Positions 55,147 through 64,000 of a DNA stretch of 64,000 nucleotides are shown here, piece by piece. A program made the translations under genes and the position numbers. The stretch comes from Terebella lapidaria (taxonomy: Eukaryota > Annelida > Polychaeta > Terebellida > Terebellidae): contig OX424569.1 of NCBI GenBank assembly GCA_949152475.1, positions 19,505,170 to 19,569,169 on the forward strand, given 5' to 3'. Positions within the stretch are counted from its first letter, which is position 1. Each line of letters begins with the position of its first letter. The notes below the pieces were generated by a model that saw only the letters and a list, made by a program, of their open reading frames with translations, ran no database searches and was not told where the DNA came from.

Positions 55147-58100
55147 TATACAAAGTCTGCCCACTATTTGATTACACAAAATCCACCCACTATGTGACTA
55201 TACAAAGTCCGCCCACTATATGACTTTACAAGGTCCGTTCACTATGTGACTATACAAGGTCCGCCCACTATGTGACTATACAAGGTCCGCCCACTATGTG
55301 AGTATATAAGGTCCGCCCACTATGTGACTATACAAAGTCCGCCCACTATGTGACTATACAAAGTCCGCAGACTATGTGACTATACAAGGTCCGCCCACCA
55401 TGTGACTCTACAAGGTCTGCCCACTATGTGATCACACAAAACCCGCCCACTATGTGACTATACAAGGTCCGCCAACTATGTGACTATATAAGGTCCGCCC
55501 ACTATGTGACTATACAAGGTCCGCCCACTATGTGACTATACAAGGTCCGCCCACTATGTGACTCTACAAGGTCCGCCCACTATGTGACCATATAAGGTCC
55601 GCCCACTATGTAACTATACAAAGCCCATTCTGTATGTGACTATACAAGCTCCGCCCACTATGTGACTATACAAGGTCCACCCATTATGTGACTATACAAA
55701 GTCCGCCCACTATGTGACTATACAAAGTACACCCACTATGTGACTATACAAAGTCCGCCCACTATGTGACTATATAAGGTCCGCCCACTATGTGACTCTA
55801 CCAAGTCTGCCCACTATGTGATTACACAAAATGCGCCCACTATGTGACTATACAAGGTCCGCCCACTATGTGACTATACAAAGTCCGCCCACTATGTGAC
55901 TCTACAAGGTCCGCCCACTATGTGACTATATAAGGTCCGCCCACTATGTAACTATACAAAGTCCCCCCACTATGTGACTATATAAGCTCCGCCCACTATG
56001 TGACTATACAAGGTCCGCCCACTATGTGACTATACAAAGTCCGCCCACTATGTGACTAAACAAGGTCCGCCCACCATGTGACCATACAAAGTCCGCCCAC
56101 TATGTGACTATACAAATTCCGCCTACTATGTGACTCTACAAGGTCCGCCCACTATGTGACTATACAAAGTCCCCCCACTATGTAACTATACAAAGTCCGC
56201 CCACTATGTGACTATACAAGGTCCGCCCACCATGTGACCATACAAAGTCCGCCCACTATGTGACTATACAAATTCCGCCTACTATGTGACTCTACAAGGT
56301 CCGCCCACTATGTGACTATACAAGGTCCGCCCACTATGTGACTATACGAAGTCCGCCCACTATGTTACTATACAAACTCCGCCCACTATGTGACTCTACA
56401 AGGTCCGCCCACTATGTGACTATACAAGATCCGCCCACTATGTTACTATACAAGGTCCGCCCACTATGTTACTATACAAAGTCCGCCCACTATGTGACTC
56501 TACAAGGTCCGCCCACTATGTGACTATACAAAGTCCGCCCACTATGTGACTATACAAAGTTCGCCCACTATGTGATCACACAAAACCCGCCCACTATGTG
56601 ACTATACAAGGTCCGCCCACTATGTGACTATACAAAGTCCACCCACTATGTGACGATACAAAGTCCGCCCACTATGTGACTATATAAGGTCCGCCCACTA
56701 TGTGACTATACAAAGTACACCCACTATGTGACTATACAAAGTCCGCCCACTATGTGACTATATAAGGTCCGCCCACTATGTGACTCTACCAAGTCTGCCC
56801 ACTATGTGATTACACAAAATGCGCCCACTATGTGACTATACAAGGTCCGCCCACTATGTGACTATACAAAGTCCGCCCACTATGTGACTCTACAAGGTCC
56901 GCCCACTATGTGACTATATAAGGTCCGCCCACTATGTAACTATACAAAGTCCCCCCACTATGTGACTATATAAGCTCCGCCCACTATGTGACTATAAAAG
57001 GTCCGCCCACTATGTGACTATACAAAGTCCGCCCACTATGTGACTATACAAAGTTCGCCCACTATGTGATCACACAAAACCCGCCCACTATGTGACTATA
57101 CAAGGTCCGCCCACTATGTGACTATACAAAGTCCACCCACTATGTGACTATACAGAGTCCGCCCACTATGTGACTATATAAGGTCCGCCCACTATGTGAC
57201 TATACAAAGTACACCCACTATGTGACTATACAAAATCCGCCCACTATGTGACTATATAAGGTCCGCCCACTATGTGACTCTACCAAGTCTGCCCACTATG
57301 TGATTACACAAAATGCGCCCACTATGTGACTATACAAGGTCCGCCCACTATGTGACTATACAAAGTCCGCCCACTATGTGACTCTACAAGGTCCGCCCAC
57401 TATGTGACTATATAAGGTCCGCCCACTATGTAACTATACAAAGTCCCCCCACTATGTGACTATATAAGCTCCGCCCACTATGTGACTATACAAGGTCCGC
57501 CCACTATGTGACTAAACAAAGTCCGCCCACTATGTGACTATACAAGGTCCGCCCACCATGTGACCAAACAAAGTCCGCCCACTATGTGACTATACAAATT
57601 CCGCCTACTATGTGACTCTACAAGGTCCGCCCACTATGTGACTATACAAAGTCCCCCCACTATGTAACTATTCCGCCCACTATGTGACTATACAAGGTCC
57701 GCCCACCATGTGACCATACAAAGTCCGCCCACTATGTGACTATACAAATTCCGCCTACTATGTGACTCTACAAGGTCCGCCCACTATGTGACTATACGAA
57801 GTCCGCCCACTATGTGACTCTACAAGGTCCGCCCACTATGTGACTATACAAGATCCGCCCACTATGTGACTATACAAGGTCCGCCCACTATGTTACTATA
57901 CAAAGTCCGCCCACTATGTGACTCTACAAGGTCCGCCCACTATGTGACTATACAAAGTCCGCCCACTATGTGACTATACAAAGTTCGCCCACTATGTGAT
58001 CACACAAAACCTGGCCACTATGTGACTATACAAGGTCCGCCCACTATGTGACTATACAAAGTCCACCCACTATGTGACTATACAAAGTCCGCCCACTATG

Positions 58101-58212
58101 TGACTATATAAGGTCCGCCCACTATGTGACTATACAAGGTCCGCCCACTATGTGACTATACAAAGTCCGCCCACTATGTGACTATACAAGGTCCGCCCAC
58201 TATGTGACTATA

Positions 58213-58350
58213 GGTCCACCCTGCACTGTATTTTATGTGTTTTTTTCTCTTATACATGTCATATATATATATATGTCTATGCCAATGTTTTTGTCATGTA
58301 TATGGGCCTTCTGCCCGAAATAAACATTTAATCAATTTAATTAATTAAAC
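58213..58350. repeat. AT-rich spacer 27 (TGCCCGAAA, T7)
   Basis: 138 bp. The left flank is like that of spacer 23 (same distance from spacer 26), while the right flank is like those of spacers 12 and 15 (GTGAGTATATAAGG, then GTGAGTATACAAAGTCCGCAG). It is a candidate exchange site. Confidence 0.92.
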
Positions 58351-59998
58351 ATACAAAGTCTGCCCACTATTTGATTACACAAAATCCACCCACTATGTGA
58401 CTATACAAAGTCCGCCCACTATATGACTTTACAAGGTCCGTTCACTGTGTGACTATACAAGGTCCGCCCACTATGTGACTATACAAGGTCCGCCCACTAT
58501 GTGAGTATATAAGGTCCGCCCACTATGTGACTATACAAAGTCCGCCCACTATGTGAGTATACAAAGTCCGCAGACTATGTGACTATATAAGGTCCGCCCA
58601 CTATGTGACTATACAAAGTACACCCACTATGTGACTATACAAAGTCCGCCCACTATGTGACTATACAAGGTCCGCCCACTATGTGACTATAGGTCCACCC
58701 TGCACTGTATTTTATGTGTTTTTTTCTCTTATACATGTCATATATATATATATGTCTATGCCAATGTTTTTGTCATGTATATGGGCCTTCTGCCCGAAAT
58801 AAACATTTAATCAATTTAATTAATTAAACATACAAAGTCTGCCCACTATTTGATTACACAAAATCCACCCACTATGTGACTATACAAAGTCCGCCCACTA
58901 TATGACTTTACAAGGTCCGTTCACTGTGTGACTATACAAGGTCCGCCCACTATGTGACTATACAAGGTCCGCCCACTATGTGAGTATATAAGGTCCGCCC
59001 ACTATGTGACTATACAAAGTCCGCCCACTATGTGAGTATACAAAGTCCGCAGACTATGTGACTATATAAGGTCCGCCCACTATGTGACTATACAAAGTAC
59101 ACCCACTATGAGACTATACAAAGTCCGCCCACTATGTGACTATATAAGGTCCGCCCACTATGTGACTCTACCAAGTCTGCCCACTATGTGATTACACAAA
59201 ATGCGCCCACTATGTGACTTTACAAGGTCCGCCCACTATGTGACTATACAAAGTCCGCCCACTATGTGACTCTACAAGGTCCGCCCACTATGTGACTATA
59301 TAAGGTCCGCCCACTATGTAACTATACAAAGTCCCCCCACTATGTGACTATATAAGCTCCGCCCACTATGTGACTATACAAGGTCCGCCCACTATGTGAC
59401 TATACAAAGTCCGCCCACTATGTGACTATACAAGGTCCGCCCACCATGTGACCAAACAAAGTCCGCCCACTATGTGACTATACAAATTCCGCCTACTATG
59501 TGACTCTACAAGGTCCGCCCACTATGTGACTATACAAAGTCCCCCCACTATGTAACTATACAAAGTCCGCCCACTATGTGACTATACAAGGTCCGCCCAC
59601 CGTGTGACCATACAAAGTCCGCCCACTATGTGACTATACAAATTCCGCCTACTATGTGACTCTACAAGGTCCGCCCACTATGTGACTATACAAGGTCCGC
59701 CCACTATGTGACTATACGAAGTCCGCCCACTATGTTACTATACAAAGTCCGCCCACTATGTGACTCTACAAGGTCCGCCCACTATGTGACTATACAAGAT
59801 CCGCCCACTATGTGACTATACAAGGTCCGCCCACTATGTTACTATACAAAGTCCGCCCACTATGTGACTCTACAAGGTCCGCCCACTATGTGACTATACA
59901 AAGTCCGCCCACTATGTGACTATACAAAGTTCGCCCACTATGTGATCACACAAAACCCGCCCACTATGTGACTATACAAGGTCCGCCCACTATGTGAC
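58351..59998. repeat. Copy of the 478/479-bp unit and its right flank
   Basis: Matches about 31968-33614 (offset near 26,384 bp), including ACTATGAGAC (59106), GTGACTTTACAAGG and ACCGTGTGACC (59600). Identity breaks at about 59999, where the left copy has GTGACAATAC and this one GTGACTATAC. Confidence 0.82.
58692..58829. repeat. AT-rich spacer 28 (TGCCCGAAA, T7)
   Basis: 138 bp, 479 bp after spacer 27; counterpart of spacers 16 and 25. Confidence 0.93.
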
Positions 59999-61171
59999 TA
60001 TACAAAGTCCACCCACTATGTGACTATACAAAGTCCGCCCACTATGTAACTATACAAAGTCCCCCCACTATGTGACTATATAAGCTCCGCCCACTATGTG
60101 ACTATACAAGGTCCGCCCACTATGTGACTATACAAAGTCCGCCCACTATGTGACTATACAAGGTCCGCCCACCATGTGACCAAACAAAGTCCGCCCACTA
60201 TGTGACTATACAAATTCCGCCTACTATGTGACTCTACAAGGTCCGCCCACTATGTGACTATACAAAGTCCCCCCACTATGTAACTATACAAAGTCCGCCC
60301 ACTATGTGACTATACAAGGTCCGCCCACCATGTGACCATACAAAGTCCGCCCACTATGTGACTATACGAAATTCCGCCTACTATGTGACTCTACAAGGTC
60401 CGCCCACTATGTGACTATACAAGGTCCGCCCACTATGTGACTATACGAAGTCCGCCCACTATGTTACTATACAAAGTCCGCCCACTATGTGACTCTACAA
60501 GGTCCGCCCACTATGTGACTATACAAGATCCGCCCACTATGTGACTATACAAGGTCCGCCCACTATGTTACTATACAAAGTCCGCCCACTATGTGACTCT
60601 ACAAGGTCCGCCCACTATGTGACTATACAAAGTCCGCCCACTATGTGACTATACAAAGTTCGCCCACTATGTGATCACACAAAACCCGCCCACTATGTGA
60701 CTATACAAGGTCCGCCAACTATGTGACTATATAAGGTCCGCCCACTATGTGACTATACAAGGTCCGCCCACTATGTGACTATACAAGGTCCGCCCACTAT
60801 GTGACTCTACAAGGTCCGCCCACTATGTGACCATATAAGGTCCGCCCACTATGTAACTATACAAAGCCCATTCTGTATGTGACTATACAAGCTCCGCCCA
60901 CTATGTGACTATACAAGGTCCACCCATTATGTGACTATACAAAGTCCGCCCACTATGTGACTATACAAAGTACACCCACTATGTGACTATACAAAGTCCG
61001 CCCACTATGTGACTATATAAGGTCCGCCCACTATGTGACTCTACCAAGTCTGCCCACTATGTGATTACACAAAATGCGCCCACTATGTGACTATACAAGG
61101 TCCGCCCACTATGTGACTATACAAAGTCCGCCCACTATGTGACTCTACAAGGTCCGCCCACTATGTGACTA
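59999..61171. repeat. Mosaic of earlier blocks (4780-5660-like, then 13740-like)
   Basis: From about 60033 to 60915 the sequence follows about 4780-5662 at a constant offset of 55,253 bp, checked at CAAAGTCCCCCC, ACGAAATTCC (60366 and 5113) and GCCAACTATG (60714 and 5461). At about 60920 it has TCCACCCATT where the partner has TCCTTCCATT, and from there it follows the 13740-14660 series. Confidence 0.8.
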
Positions 61172-62842
61172 TATAAGGTCCGACCACTATGTGACTCTAC
61201 AAGGTCCGCCCACTATATGACTTTACAAGGTCCGTTCACTATGTGACTATACAAGGTCCGCCCACTATGTGACTATACAAGGTCCGCCCACTATGTGACT
61301 ATACAAGGTCCGCCCACTATGTGACTATACAAGGTCCGCCCACTATGTGACTATACAAGGTCCGCCCACTATCTGACTATACAAGGTCCGCCCACTATGT
61401 GACTATACAAAGTCGCCCACTATGTGACTATATAAGGTCCACCCACTATGTGACTATACAAGGTCCGCCCACTATGTGACTATACAAGGTCCGCCTACTA
61501 TGTAACTATACAAAGTCCGCCCACTATGTAACTATACGAAGTCCGTTCACTATGTGACTATACAAAGTCCGCCCACTATGTGACTATACAAAGTCGCCCA
61601 CTATGTGACTATATAAGGTCCGCCCACTATGTGACTATACAAGGTCCGCCCACTATGTGACTATACAAGGTCCGCCCACCATGTGACTACAAGGTCCGCC
61701 CACTATGTGACTATACAAAGTCCGCCCACTATGTGACTATACAAGGTCCGGCCACTATGTGACTATAGAAAGTCCGCCCACTATGTGACTATACAAGGTC
61801 CGCCCACTATGTGACTATAGGTCCACCCTGCACTGTATTTTATGTGTTTTTTTCTCTTATACATGTCATATATATATATATATCTATGCCAATGTTTTTG
61901 TCATGTATATGGGCCTTCTGCCTGAAATAAACATTTAATCAATTTAATTAATTAAATATACAAAGTCTGCCCACTATTTGATTACACAAAATCCACCCAC
62001 TATGTGACTATACAAAGTCCGCCCACTATATGACTTTACAAGGTCCGTTCACTATGTGACTATACAAGGTCCGCCCACTATGTGACTATACAAGGTCCGC
62101 CCACTATGTGAGTATATAAGGTCCGCCCACTATGTGACTATACAAAGTCCGCCCACTATGTGACTATACAAAGTCCGCAGACTATGTGACTATACAAGGT
62201 CCGCCCACCATGTGACTCTACAAGGTCTGCCCACTATGTGATCACACAAAACCCGCCCACTATGTGACTATACAAGGTCCGCCCACTATGTGACTATATA
62301 AGGTCCGCCCACTATGTGACTATACAAGGTCCGCCCACTATGTGACTATACAAGGTCCGCCCACTATGTGACTCTACAAGGTCCGCCCACTATGTGACCA
62401 TATAAGGTCCGCCCACTATGTAACTATACAAAGCCCATTCTGTATGTGACTATACAAGCTCCGCCCACTATGTGACTATACAAGGTCCACCCATTATGTG
62501 ACTATACAAAGTCCGCCCACTATGTGACTATACAAAGTACACCCACTATGTGACTATACAAAGTCCGCCCACTATGTGACTATGTAAGGTCCGCCCACTA
62601 TGTGACTCTACCAAGTCTGCCCACTATGTGATTACACAAAATGCGCCCACTATGTGACTATACAAGGTCCGCCCACTATGTGACTATACAAAGTCCGCCC
62701 CACTATGTGACTCTACAAGGTCCGCCCACTATGTGACTATATAAGATCCGCCCACTATGTAACTATACAAAGTCCCCCACTATGTGACTATATAAGCTCC
62801 GCCCACTATGTGACTATACAAGGTCCGCCCACTATGTGACTA
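61172..62842. repeat. 1.67-1.70 kb tandem duplication, first copy
   Basis: The GTCCGACCAC, ATATGACTTTAC and GTTCAC units, five plain units, ATCTGAC, AGTCGCC and the 23-bp ATGTGACTACAAGG unit precede spacer 29, and the same series precedes spacer 30 about 1.67-1.70 kb later. The first copy has one 26-bp unit fewer before the 23-bp unit. It also holds a TATGTAAGG unit, a CCGCCCCAC 27-mer and an AGTCCCCCAC 25-mer near 62581-62775. Confidence 0.83.
61820..61956. repeat. AT-rich spacer 29 (TTAATTAAA end, TATATCTATG)
   Basis: 137 bp, T7. It combines the TA run reading into ATATCTATGCC (as in spacer 10) with TTATACATGTC and TGTCATGTATAT (as in spacer 9). The subtype is found only here and in spacer 30; it may be intermediate or recombinant. 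Confidence 0.93.
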
Positions 62843-64000
62843 TATAAGGTCCGACCACTATGTGACTCTACAAGGTCCGCCCACTATATGACTTTACAAG
62901 GTCCGTTCACTATGTGACTATACAAGGTCCGCCCACTATGTGACTATACAAGGTCCGCCCACTATGTGACTATACAAGGTCCGCCCACTATGTGACTATA
63001 CAAGGTCCGCCCACTATGTGACTATACAAGGTCCGCCCACTATCTGACTATACAAGGTCCGCCCACTATGTGACTATACAAAGTCGCCCACTATGTGACT
63101 ATATAAGGTCCACCCACTATGTGACTATACAAGGTCCGCCCACTATGTGACTATACAAGGTCCGCCTACTATGTAACTATACAAAGTCCGCCCACTATGT
63201 AACTATACGAAGTCCGTTCACTATGTGACTATACAAAGTCCGCCCACTATGTGACTATACAAAGTCGCCCACTATGTGACTATATAAGGTCCGCCCACTA
63301 TGTGACTATACAAGGTCCGCCCACTATGTGACTATACAAGGTCCGCCCACTATGTGACTATACAAGGTCCGCCCACCATGTGACTACAAGGTCCGCCCAC
63401 TATGTGACTATACAAAGTCCGCCCACTATGTGACTATACAAGGTCCGGCCACTATGTGACTATAGAAAGTCCGCCCACTATGTGACTATACAAGGTCCGC
63501 CCACTATGTGACTATAGGTCCACCCTGCACTGTATTTTATGTGTTTTTTTCTCTTATACATGTCATATATATATATATATCTATGCCAATGTTTTTGTCA
63601 TGTATATGGGCCTTCTGCCTGAAATAAACATTTAATCAATTTAATTAATTAAATATACAAAGTCTGCCCACTATTTGATTACACAAAATCCACCCACTAT
63701 GTGACTATACAAAGTCCGCCCACTATATGACTTTACAAGGTCCGTTCACTATGTGACTATACAAGGTCCGCCCACTATGTGACTATACAAGGTCCGCCCA
63801 CTATGTGAGTATATAAGGTCCGCCCACTATGTGACTATACAAAGTCCGCCCACTATGTGACTATACAAAGTCCGCAGACTATGTGACTATACAAGGTCCG
63901 CCCACCATGTGACTCTACAAGGTCTGCCCACTATGTGATCACACAAAACCCGCCCACTATGTGACTATACAAGGTCCGCCCACTATGTGACTATATAAGG
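62843..64000. repeat. 1.67-1.70 kb tandem duplication, second copy (cut by window)
   Basis: Repeats 61172 onward, through spacer 30 and its usual right flank (CTATTTGATTACAC, ATATGACTTTAC, GTTCAC, GTGAGTATATAAGG, GTCCGCAGAC, CACCATGTGACTCTAC). The array runs off the end of the window. Confidence 0.83.
63517..63653. repeat. AT-rich spacer 30 (as spacer 29)
   Basis: 137 bp, T7, same combination of variants as spacer 29, 1,697 bp downstream of it. Confidence 0.93.

Larger units (their letters stand above)
55010..58350. repeat. Partial second 8,344-bp period
   Basis: Follows 46666-50007 at offset 8,344 bp from spacer 26 to spacer 27 (3,203 bp), including the 61-codon frame at 56338 and the 20-bp short unit at 57671. 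A GACTAAACAAGG unit (56054) is shared with 36114. After spacer 27 the sequence jumps to the 478/479-bp unit, skipping the roughly 1.9 kb stretch present in the other periods. Confidence 0.85.
1..64000. repeat. 26-bp tandem satellite array spanning the whole window
   Basis: Head-to-tail copies of a 26-bp unit fill the window from first to last base apart from 30 short AT-rich interruptions. The unit is an AAGGTCCGCCCAC half followed by a TATGTGACTATAC half, about 50% G+C, always in the same orientation. Common variants are AAAGTCC for AAGGTCC, TATATAAGG for TATACAAGG, GACTCTAC for GACTATAC, ATGTTAC for ATGTGAC, TCCACCC or TCTGCCC for TCCGCCC, GATTACAC and GATCACAC. Units of 20, 23, 25 and 27 bp also occur. 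Neither array edge is inside the window, so total size and flanking genes are unknown. I see no protein gene, RNA gene or origin. Function is not deducible; centromeric, subtelomeric, rDNA-spacer or heterochromatic location are all possible. Confidence 0.98.

Noticed and set aside
1-64000. CRISPR array (short direct repeats of about 26 bp)
   Set aside because: Repeats are directly adjacent without unique spacers between them, no cas genes are present, and the AT-rich interruptions are copies of one sequence.
1-64000. Telomere repeat or rDNA intergenic spacer
   Set aside because: No TTAGGG-type repeats and no rRNA sequence occur in the window. An rDNA-spacer or subtelomeric location cannot be excluded, but nothing here supports it.
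1-64000. Strong hairpin in each unit (AGTC...GACT and CAC-TAT-GTG)
   Set aside because: Arms are only 3-4 bp with a bulge and a 3-base loop; too weak to propose a structure.
1-64000. Start-stop ATGTGA in nearly every unit as a translation-control element
   Set aside because: It follows from the repeat consensus and there is no evidence that the array is transcribed or translated.

Overview
The whole 64 kb window is one uninterrupted tandem-repeat (satellite/minisatellite) array. I found no protein gene, rRNA, tRNA, CRISPR array or intact transposon. The basic unit is 26 bp at about 50% G+C. It reads as an AAGGTCCGCCCAC half followed by a TATGTGACTATAC half, always in the same orientation. 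Roughly 2,300 units are present (estimated from length, not counted). A few percent to about 15% of bases vary between neighbouring units, and the same variants recur in the same order across the window.

Thirty copies of a second, AT-rich segment of 137-142 bp interrupt the array at irregular spacing (478 bp to 5.4 kb). Each starts GGTCCACCCTGCACTG, carries a T tract and a (TA)n tract, and ends with an AATAAA signal and a TTAAT-rich tail. Both junctions with the 26-bp repeat are nearly the same in every copy, so the segment entered the array once or a few times and was then copied with its surroundings. Copies at 6232 and 39302 are flanked on both sides by ACTATA, a candidate target-site duplication. 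With the AATAAA and A/T tail this suggests, but does not prove, the 3' end of a 5'-truncated non-LTR retrotransposon.

Above the 26-bp level the array is a mosaic of nested segmental duplications that can be tracked by shared variants. (1) 3890-10321 recurs at 36441-43391. (2) 17812-36453 recurs at 43338-56395, but the second copy lacks one 5,584-bp tandem unit. (3) 11712-15768 recurs at 16385-20441 (period 4,673 bp). (4) About 21277-26861 is tandemly repeated at about 26862-32445 (period 5,584 bp). (5) An 8,344-bp period links 26724 to 35068 and 46666 to 55010. (6) A 478/479-bp unit, made of one spacer plus about 13 repeat units, is repeated near 26245, 31830, 51772 and 58213. (7) The right end (60033-64000) is re-assembled from pieces also seen at 4780-5660 and 13740-14800, and ends in a 1.67-1.70 kb tandem duplication. 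This is the pattern expected from repeated unequal exchange or amplification.

The organism is a eukaryote, probably an animal, judged only from the size of the satellite, the AATAAA-bearing tail and the excess of CG-to-TG/CA variants at the single CpG of the unit, which suggests CpG methylation. I cannot name the species. The only ORFs of note are four identical 61-codon frames inside the repeat. They exist because a GTG-to-GTT unit variant removes the recurring TGA, and they are copied with the larger duplications; I do not regard them as genes. All duplication boundaries come from reading by eye and may be off by tens of bases.
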